Source: Globomyces pollinis-pini
Lineage: Eukaryota; Chytridiomycota; Chytridiomycetes; Rhizophydiales; Globomycetaceae
Assembly (NCBI GenBank): GCA_025399215.1
Contig: MU621500.1
Location: forward strand, 1-13,294
DNA: 13,294 nucleotides
Reading direction: 5' to 3'
In this document: in pieces, positions 1-11,105 of the stretch
How positions within the stretch are numbered: the stretch's first letter is position 1
Layout: each line of letters opens with the position of its first letter
Program-made: the position numbers and the translations under genes
Notes under the pieces: model-generated
What the model was told of the DNA's origin: nothing
Seen by the model: only the letters and a program-made list of their open reading frames with translations
Databases searched by the model: none

Positions 1-846
1 GAAACTGACCCAAAGACATTTGCTGCAGTCACAACCAACCAGACTCTATTAGCGACTGTTCTCCAGTATCACGTATTGGCTGATGGTGCCTTTGATCCTG
101 CCAAAGCTGCTCCATTACAATTCGTAACAACTGCTGCAAAAGCTACCCTTGGAGTTCGCGTCAAAGACGGTGTTACTCTTGAATTTGGATTGGGAACTTC
201 TAAAGTCACATCCTCCGCTCCAGCCAGCAACGGTGTAGTACATATTGTCGACACTGTCTTAACTCCACCAAAGAAGACTTCCGAAACTGCTACCGCTGCT
301 GGTCTCTCTGAGCTCGTCAAATACTTATCCAAGGTATCTTTAGTTGATGCTGTTGATAATACCGAAAAGACCACCATTTTCGCGCCTAACAATGAAGCTT
401 TCAACACATTGGTCAAATTCGCTGCTGACAACAAACTTGATTTGACTGACGCTTTACTCAAGAGCACTCTTACTCTTCACGTTATTCCAGGTGTTGTCTA
501 CAGTACTGATATTCCAAAGGTCACTGCTCCAGTTAAAGCATTATCTGGTGATTTAGTTACTATCAAGATCGAAAACGGAAGTGTTTTAGTATCTGGTGAA
601 GGTAACAGCAAACCAGCCAAGGTGATCAAAGCTGACGTCCTCCACTCCAAGGGTGTTATCCATGTCATTGATACTGTTTTACTTCAAAAATTGGGTGCAC
701 CAAAACCAAGTGTTACCACAAGTGCACCAACCGTTTCCACTACTGCTGCTGTAGTCTCTGCTACTCCAACATACTCTGTTGTTAGCGGTGCTTTCAAAGC
801 TTCATTCGCTGCTGCTATGATCCCAGCCATAGTTTGCCTTCTTTAG
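1..846 (+). CDS. FAS1 (fasciclin) domain GPI-type surface protein, 5' partial
   Basis: The frame is open from base 1, so the N-terminus lies outside the window; 281 residues are visible. FAS1 domain 1 is cut at its start and runs to about residue 90, with the YHVL segment (residues 23-26) and the closing motif NGVVHIVDTVL. A second, complete FAS1 domain spans about residues 98-230. It has the H1-type motif TIFAPNNEAF (residues 125-134), the LHVIPG core and the closing KGVIHVIDTVL. A Ser/Thr-rich linker and a C-terminal hydrophobic tail follow, as expected of a GPI-anchor signal. FAS1 proteins are secreted adhesion or matrix proteins; the exact role here is unknown. The first ATG-like codons visible are internal and should not be taken as the start. 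No intron is needed in the visible part. Confidence 0.92.
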   Translation, partial: ETDPKTFAAVTTNQTLLATVLQYHVLADGAFDPAKAAPLQFVTTAAKATLGVRVKDGVTLEFGLGTSKVTSSAPASNGVVHIVDTVLTPPKKTSETATAAGLSELVKYLSKVSLVDAVDNTEKTTIFAPNNEAFNTLVKFAADNKLDLTDALLKSTLTLHVIPGVVYSTDIPKVTAPVKALSGDLVTIKIENGSVLVSGEGNSKPAKVIKADVLHSKGVIHVIDTVLLQKLGAPKPSVTTSAPTVSTTAAVVSATPTYSVVSGAFKASFAAAMIPAIVCLL

Positions 847-854
847 ATAAATTG

Positions 855-860
855 AATAAA
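855..860 (+). terminator. Candidate polyadenylation signal of the FAS1 gene
   Basis: A canonical AATAAA lies 9 nt after the TAG stop and is followed by A/T-rich sequence. The gene is convergent with the GH76 gene on the minus strand, and about 250 nt separate the two stop codons. Confidence 0.5.
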
Positions 861-1097
861 AATACTCTTCTAAAAATAACTATTTCTTCTGTTGAACTAT
901 TTATGAGAGTTTGAAGAATAAATTGGTGTAATTTTTTAGAATATAGATTTTGATTATCATCAAGTTCCCTTAAGTTAGATAAATCCATTTACTTCTTATA
1001 CAGAATATAAGTAACGAAATTCAAAATTCAAGATTCTTTGATTATGGCTCTTAAACAAAATGTATATTAAGATCTGTAACGTACTGCACCTATATTA

Positions 1098-2462
1098 TCA
1101 AAGGAGCATCAGTCCCAACATAGTCATTAAAAGAGCAACCACACTTCCCGCTTTGAAACCAGATCCATCAACTGGTCCAAGTTCTTCAGTCGGTGGAGCT
1201 CCAGTAGGGGCTACAAACTTTGGTGGAGCTGCAGCTACATCCGGTGCAGTGTTGATCTTCAACAAGGTGTTGAATAATTCTAATGCATTCATTTGGAAAT
1301 GAACATTTCTAGGTTCAACCTTACCAGCAGACCAATAATTGGAATTGCAGTTGAAATTGTCATCACATAATGGAAGTAAGGCTTTAGCAGTGTTCTGCAT
1401 CAAACTCTTTAATTGTGCTTTCAAAGTCACGTTCTTCGAAAACATGTACAAATCTCCAAGACCGCGAATGTAGGCTCCTTTTGGTAACACCTGGTTCTGT
1501 GGGCAAGTTTGAGTCTTTTCACAAGGATCATAAACAATGTTGTTCAAAGTGTAGGTTGGAAGGGACGCCGCAACAATATTTTCACCCAGTTTAATGTATT
1601 CATCTTTTTCAGTAGCCTTGTATAACCAACCAAGTGACCCAGCCAACATACCAGCATTATAACTACGCAAATCAATATAAAGAGCACAGGAATCAACGCT
1701 AAAAGCTTTCACGTTATCAAATATGGTAAAATTTTCAGCAATAAGTCCACGTCTCATCCATTTAACCATCTTATCAGCGTTTTCAAGATAAGTTTGGTTA
1801 CGGTTAATGATGGAAAGTCTTGCACCCATCATGATTTGTTGAGCATGAGTAATAGTAGATTTGACATGTTTTCTCTCAGCATCAGTTCGATCCTTTGACC
1901 AGTAAAGTCCACCTGGATTGTTCTTACATGTAGCAGTTTCCCAATCACCCCAAACGTCATCGTAAGTATTTTGGGCCAATTGAAAATAAGTGACACCTTT
2001 TGGCATCACAGTATTAACAGGGTAAATTTCAGCACCATATAAGCTTCCAAGAGCCCACCACAAGATATCATCATTCCATTTCCCTTTTATGGATATTGAG
2101 GTTGCACGGTTTTTTCCAAGAAATGAACCAATCGTACCAGACGATGCCAATGTCAATCCATTGGTCACTGTAGTTTTGTATTGATCATCACCAGTCAATT
2201 TTTGATATTCCATCATCATTCCCCACATAACACCTCCTTCATACCATTGAAATCCATCAGGTCCATCTTTGGAGTTAGGATGAATGGAACCTTCAGTTGA
2301 CGTTTTTGGAGTGTAGTAACTCATCAATTGAGCAGCAATTTTCTTTGTGGCCACTAATAGTTGTTCTAATAGATAAGTATTGTTAAAATCATTACCAGGT
2401 TTGTTGATGTCTACAGTTGCAGCCAGCACAACCGAGGTTAAAATTACTTGCAATTTGAACAT
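1098..2462 (-). CDS. GH76 family (Dfg5/Dcw1-like) GPI-anchored endo-mannanase/transglycosidase, copy 1
   Basis: Proposed exons are 2396-2462 and 1098-2365, giving 444 residues. The start is the ATG of a signal peptide (MFKLQVILTS...). The open frame runs further upstream to 2615, but a TATA-like box at 2492-2499 leaves no room for that extension. The GH76 catalytic Asp pair is in WNDDILWW (D121-D122). Other family-like stretches are GGLYWSKDR, the ITHAQQIMMGARL helix and the SYNAGMLAGSLGWLY core. The C-terminus has a Pro/Gly-rich spacer and then a hydrophobic tail, typical of a GPI signal. Dfg5/Dcw1 proteins sit at the plasma membrane or wall and are thought to transfer GPI-mannoproteins to wall glucan. 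Exon lengths equal those of the tandem copy at 3254-4616. The single intron is 30 nt and stop-free, so an unspliced 454-residue form is also possible. Confidence 0.93.
   Translation of the reverse strand: MFKLQVILTSVVLAATVDINKPGNDFNNTYLLEQLLVATKKIAAQLMSYYTPKTSTEGSIHPNSKDGPDGFQWYEGGVMWGMMMEYQKLTGDDQYKTTVTNGLTLASSGTIGSFLGKNRATSISIKGKWNDDILWWALGSLYGAEIYPVNTVMPKGVTYFQLAQNTYDDVWGDWETATCKNNPGGLYWSKDRTDAERKHVKSTITHAQQIMMGARLSIINRNQTYLENADKMVKWMRRGLIAENFTIFDNVKAFSVDSCALYIDLRSYNAGMLAGSLGWLYKATEKDEYIKLGENIVAASLPTYTLNNIVYDPCEKTQTCPQNQVLPKGAYIRGLGDLYMFSKNVTLKAQLKSLMQNTAKALLPLCDDNFNCNSNYWSAGKVEPRNVHFQMNALELFNTLLKINTAPDVAAAPPKFVAPTGAPPTEELGPVDGSGFKAGSVVALLMTMLGLMLL
2366..2395 (-). other. 30-nt micro-intron of GH76 copy 1 (stop-free, 3n)
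   Basis: It begins GTAATG and ends ATTAG. Splicing joins P and EQLL, which matches P-EQLM in copy 2, where the equivalent intron must be removed. Because it is 30 nt with no in-frame stop, gene callers will read it as ten extra codons. The evidence is positional homology with copy 2 and the GT-AG ends; no transcript data are visible. Confidence 0.75.
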
Positions 2463-3253
2463 ATTGAATTGCCAAAGAAAAGGACACTGAGTATTTATAA
2501 AGATTTTTGTGTTATATATCCGTTTTGGTTTTGGACAAGGAAGGCACTGTTTTTGCATTGATACACGGTTATTTGACATTTTAATTACTGTGTATCGGCA
2601 TGAAAACGCAACCATGTATTATAATATTCTAGTACAACATCCTACAAATTATGCAACCATAGTTACTTCATTTTTAAAATTGTACATGAGTAAGTTGTAA
2701 CACAAAGTTCCTGATCTTCCCAATCGAACTAACCAAATTCTCGGGCTCATAGTGCCTGGTGGTGAATCAACTCTTTGACATTAGAAAATGATAATACAGA
2801 CATAAGATAAGCAAACACATTATGATAAACAAATTGTTACAAATGTATTCTTGGGATAAAAAAGGATTTTTGTTGTGGTAACAGGATACCATTTGTTCAA
2901 GAGAAAGCGTTTTTTCTTACTATCAATATTCATTATTATGGTTATTTCAACTTGAGATACGACTTTGGTTGCCTTCTTCACTTCCTGATAATAATGCTGC
3001 CTAATCATGATGTCAACTTTAGAACAACTTTTCGAATCTAATGGACTTTTTTCTAATCTGTTCTCCGATCAACTCTGTATATACAACCCTCTACAAAAAC
3101 AAGTTTTATATTATGATCGTCAGACCCATGCAATATGCGGGACACTTATTACCCATTAGACAAACTGATCACTATGTGATGGTGTTGAACCACAATATCA
3201 AAAAATGGTGTTAATTTGCAATCTATATATTTTGAACATCAAAAAAGTATCAT
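2463..3253. other. Intergenic region between the GH76 copies
   Basis: About 790 nt containing the copy 1 promoter and the 3' flank of copy 2. Short frames occur on both strands (for example 2509-2700 + and 2820-3008 -), but none shows a domain, signal peptide or paralogous counterpart. I see no tRNA or other RNA gene. Confidence 0.5.
2492..2499 (-). promoter_or_regulatory. TATA-like box of GH76 copy 1
   Basis: TATAAATA on the minus strand, 30-37 nt before the chosen ATG at 2462. It implies a very short 5' leader and supports the downstream start over the longer open frame. Confidence 0.5.
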
Positions 3254-4616
3254 TTATAAGAACAAAAGTCCCATCACAGTCATTACAAGAGCGACTGCAC
3301 TTCCAGCTTTGAAACCAGATCCATCAACAGGTCCAAGCTCTTCAGATGGTGGAGCTCCAGTAGGGGCTACAAACTTTGGTGGGGTAGCTGCTACATCTGG
3401 TGCAGTATTGATCTTCAATAAAGTGTTGAATAATTCTAATGCATTCATTTGTAAATGAACATTTCTAGGTTCCACTTTACCAGCAGTCCAGTAGTTTGAG
3501 TTACAGTTGAAATTGTCATCGCATAATGGAAGTAAAGTTTTAGCAGTGTTCTGCATCAAACTCTTTAATTGTGCTTTCAAAGTCACATTCTTGGAGAACA
3601 TGTACAAGTCTCCAAGACCACGAATATAAGTACCCTTTGGAAGAACTTGATTAGTTTGACAAGTTTGGGTTTTTTCACATGCATCATACACGGTATTGTT
3701 CAGTGTATAAGTTGCAAGAGAAGCAGCAGCGATATTTTCACCCAATTGAATGTATTCATCTTTTCCAGTAGCTTTGTATAACCAACCAAGTGAACCTGCC
3801 AACATACCAGCATTATAACTATGCAAGTCAATAACAAGTGCACAGGAATCAACACTGAACGCTCTAACATTATCAAATACGGTAAAATTCTTGGCAATGA
3901 CACCACCTTTTAACCATTTAACCATCTTTTCAGCATGTTCTATATAGGTTTTGTTACTGTTGATGATGGAAAGTCTTGCACCCATCATGATTTGTTGAGC
4001 ATGAGTAATGGTAGATTTAATGTATTTTCGCTCAGCATCATTTCGATCTTTTGACCAATAAAGTCCACCTGGGTTTCCTTTACATGTAACATCTTCCCAA
4101 TCACCCCAAACATCATCATAAGTGTTTTGGGCCAACTGGAAGTAAGTGACACCTTTTGGCATCACAGTGTTGACCGGGTAAATTTCAGCACCATATAATC
4201 CACCAAGAGCCCACCATAAGATATCGTCATTCCATTTTCCTTGAATCGAAATTTGACTGGCACGGTTCTTGCCTAAAAACGAACCAACAGGACCATATGA
4301 AGCCAAAGTTAATCCATTAGTCACTGTAGTTTTGTATTGATCATCTCCAGTGAGCTTCTGGTATTCCATAACGGCTCCCCACATAATACCTCCTTCAAAC
4401 CATTGGAAGCCTTCAGGGCCATTCTTTGCACTTGGTAGAATAGACCCACCACCAGAAGTTTTTGGAGTATAATAACTCATCAATTGAGCAGCAACTTTCT
4501 TGGTAGCTGACATTAATTGCTCTACAGATAAGTCATTAATAATCATTACCAGGCTTGTTGATGTCTACTGTTGCAGCCAGCGCAACTGTGTTTAAAATCA
4601 ATTGTAATTTGACCAT
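3254..4616 (-). CDS. GH76 family (Dfg5/Dcw1-like) GPI-anchored endo-mannanase/transglycosidase, copy 2
   Basis: Exons are 4550-4616 (67 nt) and 3254-4521 (1268 nt), 444 residues in all, with exactly the same exon lengths as copy 1. The ATG at 4616 directly follows an in-frame TAA and opens a signal peptide (MVKLQLILNTVALAATVD). Without splicing, the frame hits TAA TGA after GNDY. Removing the 28-nt GT-AG intron joins exon 1 in phase 1 to EQLMSATKK. The catalytic pair is D121-D122 in WNDDILWW, and the C-terminal GPI-type tail is kept. Identity to copy 1 is high along the whole length (roughly 85% by eye, no coding indels), so this is a fairly recent tandem duplication with both copies under constraint. 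Its role is as for copy 1: wall mannoprotein processing or cross-linking. A call starting at 4546 would wrongly lose the signal peptide. Confidence 0.93.
4522..4549 (-). other. 28-nt micro-intron of GH76 copy 2
   Basis: It starts GTAATG, has a TTAATGAC branch-point-like element and ends CTGTAG. It contains in-frame stops and is not a multiple of three, so splicing is obligatory for a secreted product. It sits at the same place as the 30-nt intron of copy 1. Confidence 0.88.
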
Positions 4617-5101
4617 TTAGAATCAGAATAAAATAGAGTGTTGTTGCTTTACTTTATAAGGTTACTCTAATCCGCTCAGGTCCCGACTTGGTCTCTTTGA
4701 AACCGACAGTAGGTGGGTCTTGAATTGCGATTTCATGATATTTTCAATACCTCAACCCTGTCTTATATGACCTATTCGAATTACGCTTCTCTCTTACAGT
4801 CTCACATCTACCTACTAGATATCTCCTTCATTCTACTGTTTCAATTACCATCTGTAACGCCCTTGTGTTTTTTCATGATGTACAAACGTTTCAAAACACT
4901 AAATCTGGAATCTAACATGGTTTTAATAACAACGTTTGAAAAGGGTCAAAGGATGAGTGTTTCAATAATGGGAATATTTTTTACATTGATTGATTGATAT
5001 ATTTACAATTCACTATAAACTGCTGTTATCATTGAACTACTCTGTTGACATATACTTTTGAGGAACATAAACTACTTTAGGTTGCCTAAGGTTGAGTAAA
5101 A
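4617..5101. other. Intergenic region upstream of GH76 copy 2
   Basis: About 485 nt with the copy 2 promoter and the 3' flank of the next minus-strand gene. A plus-strand frame at 4713-4997 lacks an early ATG and any recognisable domain, so I do not call it. Confidence 0.45.
4652..4658 (-). promoter_or_regulatory. TATA-like box of GH76 copy 2
   Basis: TATAAAG on the minus strand, 36-42 nt before the ATG at 4616. The spacing is similar to that of the TATA-like box of copy 1, which supports equivalent starts in the two paralogues. Confidence 0.45.
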
Positions 5102-5939
5102 TTAAAATTTGTACATTTTCATTTCTTTCCTTTGTCGTTGTTTCTCTAAAAATGTGTATCGTTCCAATTCCATATAGTGATGTCTAGTTTCCGAATAAGT
5201 CTTATTAAACTCTTGTTTCTTGATTTGGTCTAGATGACCCATTCGATAACACATTCGTAATTGTTTTTCATAATCTTTTGATTTATCAATTTCCGAGTTT
5301 TGTAATTGATTTTGGTATGTTAAGCTAGTCGCATTTGTTTTTGGTTCGTTGAAATACTTTCGATTGAAACTATACGGTTCTTGATTGTGTACCAAGTAAG
5401 ATCGTGTTTCTGGTAAGAATTCTAAATCTAGATCTTCTTGAGATAATGCCTTTTGTAAGTTGGATTCATTTTCGATTGTATTATATTTTTTCTTTATATT
5501 CTTGTGAGGGGCATGCATTTCCATTGACTGCTCTAAAAATGATTTACCTAATATGAAGTATTTACCATGATATTTCGCTATTACTACCTGTACTGCTTTC
5601 TTTTTCTTTTGATGACATTCATGAAGTCGATTTAGTAGTCTTTGGTGATATTCATACTCCCTTTGCTGTTTTTGAAGTTGTTGTTCGTATAACTTTCTTG
5701 ACTCTTCTTTGGCTGCCTCCTATTTCAATAAGCATCACCGAATAATATACTTTGCAGTTGGAAGTTTGAGGTTGTTCTGTGATTCCATTATTGATTTTAA
5801 CACCCCAAGTTTGAGTATAATTCAAGGTAGATGAAGCAGGTTTTGAATATCTTTGGACTTTGATCTCTTTCAAAGGCGCATTGTAATTTAGATTGATTCC
5901 TCTTTCTTTGTTTGATATTCTAATTTCATCAACTCCCAT
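5102..5939 (-). CDS. Unrecognised charged, coiled-coil-prone protein with one micro-intron
   Basis: Exons are 5751-5939 (63 codons) and 5102-5719 (205 codons plus stop), giving 268 residues. The ATG at 5939 is immediately preceded by an in-frame TGA. Splicing a 31-nt GT-AG intron at 5720-5750 joins ...TSNCK to EAAKEESRKLYEQQ and opens one frame through to the stop; otherwise two separate frames would be seen. Residues from about 64 to 105 are rich in K, E and Q and look helical or coiled-coil. The C-terminal third is also highly charged and Tyr-rich, ending in a basic segment. There is no signal peptide, membrane segment or catalytic motif. I do not recognise the family. It is divergent from the PLAC8 gene, sharing a 549-nt intergenic region. 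Confidence 0.72.
5720..5750 (-). other. 31-nt micro-intron
   Basis: It begins GTATAT and ends AAATAG, phase 0. Its removal fuses two frames on the minus strand into one 268-residue protein with a continuous helical, charged character across the junction. Confidence 0.72.
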
Positions 5940-6488
5940 TCAAATGTGAAAACCAACGCGAAAATTTTCAATGATAAATACAAGTTGCTTGTACGTAATT
6001 GTATACTACTTTATGGATTGAAGTGCTGTGATAGATGGATCAAGGCCGTGGATTATATAAAACTTGATGTTGATCAAAGGACTTTTAGTAGCCGCCATGA
6101 TCACTGAATGTAACATCAGTGGATTGATTATTACTTATACGTTATGATGATTGCATAATATATTGGTTAGAATCAGACAAGGAACAACAATTGCTCATAC
6201 ATAGTAATACAAATAATAGAGTCTCAAGAATTGTGGATTGATATACTACGCGCTATTTGATACATATTACATTTTACTCCAGTTCCCTAGTACTCTATTT
6301 TCTTTAACTCTATGGAAATATGGAAACCATTTCGTTCCATATTAAAAAACTGAACAAAACCTTAAGTTCACACGATCAAGTTTCAAAACCACGAAAAAAA
6401 AACAAATCAAAAAAGGGTCACAAAAAGCAAAGGATCCACGCCACTCTTGGTACCTTCAAAAAATCATCTCCATAAAGTTGACTTTAAA
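5940..6488. other. Divergent intergenic region (unrecognised gene / PLAC8)
   Basis: It holds both promoters. A TATATAAA-like element occurs at about 6054-6061, far from either start. The stretch just before the PLAC8 ATG (about 6385-6430) is strongly A-rich on the plus strand, which suits an A-rich 5' leader. No RNA gene is seen. Confidence 0.4.
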
Positions 6489-6979
6489 ATGTCAAATGAA
6501 TTAAAGAACGAAAAGGATGAAATTCATTCTCAAACTTCCTCTTATGCAAGTCAAAATAATATGAACACTAATGATACTGCTCAATTGAAAAATAATAGAA
6601 ATAATGGTCCTACAACAAGAGAATGGAGTGCTGGTTTATTCGATTGTTTAGTGGATTTAAAAACTTGTGTTCAATCTTGTTTCTGTCCTTGCGTCACTTA
6701 TGCTCAAAATAAAGCTATAATCAATAGTACGGGATCAATTTACCCTGATGTTGCTCTTTATTGTTGTGGAATCGATTTCGCTTGTTGTGGTGCTGTTGCT
6801 GCTATTGGTGCTTCCACTAGAGCTGATTTACGTAAACAACGTCGAATTGAAGTAAGCTTTTATGATGTTGTATTGATTATTAGGGTTCTTTCTTGACAGA
6901 TTGTCTTACTCATTATCTCTGTTACAGTTGTGCATTAACTCAAGAAAAACTTGAATGTGATGCAATCAAAAATGATTAG
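6489..6979 (+). CDS. PLAC8 (DUF614) family cysteine-rich protein
   Basis: Exons are 6489-6851 and 6884-6979, giving 152 residues. The ATG at 6489 is the first in the frame; the frame is open further back but only from a TTG. After a polar N-terminal 45 residues comes the PLAC8 signature: WSAGLFDCLVD (46-56), then CVQSCFCPCVTYAQN (60-74), a Cys-rich membrane-like segment (YCCGIDFACCGAVAAIG, 91-107), the basic RADLRKQRR stretch, and after the intron TDCLTHYLCYSCALTQE. All parts of the family pattern are present only when the 32-nt intron is spliced; without it the protein ends prematurely at 6896. PLAC8 proteins in fungi and plants are small membrane-associated proteins linked to cell size or metal (Ca, Cd) handling; which applies here is unknown. 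Confidence 0.93.
6852..6883 (+). other. 32-nt micro-intron of the PLAC8 gene
   Basis: GTAAGC...ATTAG, phase 0, with an ATTGATT branch-like element. Splicing joins RRIE to GSFLTDCLTHY and restores the C-terminal Cys and ALTQE part of the PLAC8 fold. Confidence 0.9.
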
Positions 6980-6991
6980 TACTTTCTATAG

Positions 6992-6997
6992 AATAAA
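6992..6997 (+). terminator. Candidate polyadenylation signal of the PLAC8 gene
   Basis: AATAAA 12 nt after the TAG stop at 6977-6979. The downstream neighbour is convergent, and its stop is at 7125. Confidence 0.5.
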
Positions 6998-7124
6998 CAA
7001 TGTGTTTAATTAAACCTTTACAATCAAGAAAATGTTATTACTTTCATTCTATATTATGTCAATTAATAACGTAAATAATATTATAACAGTTTACAAGTCA
7101 GAACCTTGGTACATGGCGGATACT

Positions 7125-8168
7125 TCAAAATTCACTCTTTTCCTCCACTGTTGGACCATTACCAAAAGCAGTATCCGAATCTTCAAAGTCCAAAAATCCA
7201 TCTACATGATTGGAAAAATCAAGACTATCAGGTTCCAAAGATTTTGGAGCCAATTGAAACTGATGACAACTCTTTGTATTTTGTTCTGGTTTGGATTCTG
7301 ATGGTGGAATAGAACGAGTTGATAACATTGATTTAATTAATAAATCATATCGTAGATTCAATCTTGCACGTAATGCCATGGTTGTAATTGATATTGAACT
7401 ATCAAATAATAATTTCACACCAAATGATATCAATAATTTGATCGATACATCAATGACTAATGTAAGCCAAATTAATCCATAATCTATCCATAAATCTTTA
7501 ACGTTATATTTCCTAATCTTTTTCCAATTAATTTGTAATGATTTTGAGGAGGATGTATGACCAGAACCATTACTTGCATCAAATTCAGTACGTTTCAAAG
7601 ATCGACTATTGGTCACATCTCCTACTCGAATCAATAAATTCATATCAGTAATAACAGCAAAAAATTCGGTAATTAATACTAATCCAACATTTAATGGTTT
7701 AAAGTATTTTGTGTTGTATTCTGATTGGTTTAAAGGTCGATTATGTGGTATTGATTCATATGCTGCAAAATAAATGGGTGTGAGTGTTAAGAATGGTATA
7801 ATATACAAATATTTGTAATGATTGAGTATGATTTGAAATATTTTGATATCAGGAAAGGCAACTCTGAACCTAAATATAGTATTATGATTGATAATAACCA
7901 ATCCGAATTGAATACAAGAAAAGAGTATTAAATTCAAGATATTGATGAGCATTACTTGAGAAGCTTCTTGATTCAGTGGGTAAACAAAGAAACAAGCACA
8001 AGCACCAATCCATAGAATTCCATTCAAAACTGTTTGTCTCTGTTCATCATTCTTCAGACTTGGTTGTAGTCCATAAGTTCGTAGTGATAAAAATGTTAAA
8101 CATAGATTCATTCCAGTAAATCCTGAACCACCGGCTAGTGTAATTGAATTCAACCATGGAATGGGCAT
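7125..8168 (-). CDS. Multi-pass membrane protein, GPCR-like topology, function unknown
   Basis: A single open frame of 347 residues from the ATG at 8168. Hydrophobic segments lie at about residues 7-28, 46-65, 72-93, 118-138, 158-181 and 226-254, so six or seven membrane passes. A polar Ser-rich loop (about 184-218) comes before the last one. The C-terminal 80 residues are hydrophilic, rich in Ser, Asp and Glu, and probably cytosolic. There is a short N-terminus and a long loop between helices 5 and 6, as in many GPCR-like fungal membrane proteins, but I see no diagnostic receptor motif and no retinal-binding Lys context. It is convergent with the PLAC8 gene. No intron is required; a stop-free 3n micro-intron could be hidden and cannot be excluded. 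Confidence 0.8.
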   Translation of the reverse strand: MPIPWLNSITLAGGSGFTGMNLCLTFLSLRTYGLQPSLKNDEQRQTVLNGILWIGACACFFVYPLNQEASQVMLINILNLILFSCIQFGLVIINHNTIFRFRVAFPDIKIFQIILNHYKYLYIIPFLTLTPIYFAAYESIPHNRPLNQSEYNTKYFKPLNVGLVLITEFFAVITDMNLLIRVGDVTNSRSLKRTEFDASNGSGHTSSSKSLQINWKKIRKYNVKDLWIDYGLIWLTLVIDVSIKLLISFGVKLLFDSSISITTMALRARLNLRYDLLIKSMLSTRSIPPSESKPEQNTKSCHQFQLAPKSLEPDSLDFSNHVDGFLDFEDSDTAFGNGPTVEEKSEF

Positions 8169-8541
8169 TTTTAATGGAAACTAAATTGCATTCAAGTTAT
8201 AAAACGAATGCATGTTTCAGTTCCGTTATTGAGTTCCTGATCGATTCTGGTTGTTTACCCGGAGATGCCTCATCGTTTAGGTTGGAATTTCAAGACCATC
8301 AGTTGTGATGGTGTCTTGATATTCAATCATCAGAATAAATGGTCTCAATTAATTTCCATGAGACCCCATGAAAAAACGTCAGGTTCAGCGATCAACGAAC
8401 CCAGGAGCCCAGAAAGGAAAGGTGGAATTGAAACATTCTCTTTCGAACAAACCCATTATACATACTCAGAAAAAGGAAGAAAAAGGATTCAAATCAATCG
8501 ATTCAGTTGTATAATTGTCCAAAAAAAAAACTAAAGTGGAA
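8169..8541. other. Intergenic region between the membrane-protein gene and UAP1
   Basis: About 370 nt carrying the 3' flank of UAP1 and the promoter of the membrane-protein gene. It includes an A10 run at 8521-8530 (T10 on the UAP1 sense strand, about 12 nt after the stop). The plus-strand frame at 8265-8534 has no recognisable content. Confidence 0.45.
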
Positions 8542-10403
<1,862 letters not shown>

Positions 10404-11105
10404 GAATTTTTATTGAAAAAGAAAACGTTGTTGGTTCTAATGAAGGCGGAGGAAAGAACGCTTTTTCGAGAAGTTTGTCATACTTAAGCTGAATGAAACA
10501 GTATTAGGGCAATGTTGGTTGAATAATAGATTAGTTATTTTGTACTGGGTTCCACTGTGGTGATATACCCTTGTAATACGCGATAGATGATAATCTATTA
10601 TATGAATTCAAGATTCACTGCAATCTTATAGTAGCAAAGATGATGATTTATTAACGAAATACAAGTAAATACCCTCGATTCAGAAACTAATTGACAACAA
10701 ATAGTAACATCGTTTATTGACTTTGCTCATTTCTGTATGGGGCACCGAATGATAGCACCTTTCTTTACCAAAATTATGTCCAAAGTCGCTCAAAACATCA
10801 AGATATCCAAGATAGCCATATGTGTTTAAAAACTGTGAACAGACTTTATCTGGTGGAAAGTCTTAAAGTACTTCGTGTCAGACTCTGGCATCTTGGCCAT
10901 TATCAATGATACCAGTTCTTTAACCGGTCAAATTATCGGAGATTAGTAATTGTGTCAAAAACCCAATGGCTTGTTTATCAGGTTGAGGTTCTGTGCCTTA
11001 CCAATACTAATAAGTACACCTGAATGATACCAGTTTTGTTTAACAATTTATAATATATAACTTAAAGAGATCTATACTGACACTAGAAGAAATTGCTAAA
11101 TTATA
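10404..11105. other. Gene-free stretch with degenerate reading frames, between UAP1 and the Crinkler-like gene
   Basis: About 700 nt. The left part serves as UAP1 upstream region. On the minus strand, between about 11000 and 10700, one frame reads protein-like sequence (for example DKQAIGFLTQLL and FPPDKVCSQFLNTYGYLGYL) but is broken by three stops; plus-strand frames are also partly open. A 13-bp direct repeat (aatgataccagtt) occurs at 10905-10917 and 11023-11035. I cannot assign a family, and simple micro-intron models did not rescue one frame. It may be a decayed gene or chance. Confidence 0.3.

Noticed and set aside
69..467. Minus-strand 132-residue frame
   Set aside because: Antisense to the FAS1 coding region, with composition expected from the opposite strand and no domain.
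2701..2790. Possible tRNA or small RNA gene in the GH76 intergenic region
   Set aside because: No B-box-like TPsiC sequence or cloverleaf pairing could be found.
1060..3458. Two similar 80-residue plus-strand frames (1060-1302 and 3216-3458)
   Set aside because: They are antisense shadows of the duplicated GH76 C-terminal coding sequence; their similarity only reflects the paralogy.
4522..4616. GH76 copy 2 as a frameshifted pseudogene that lost its signal peptide
   Set aside because: The two-base length difference from copy 1 lies inside a GT-AG micro-intron. Splicing gives a secreted protein with exactly the same exon lengths as copy 1.
4713..4997. Plus-strand 94-residue hydrophobic frame
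   Set aside because: It opens with GTG rather than ATG, has no family match that I recognise, and lies in the promoter region of GH76 copy 2.
7032..7482. Plus-strand short frames over the membrane-protein gene
   Set aside because: Antisense to the 3' part of the membrane-protein gene, overlapping each other in different frames.
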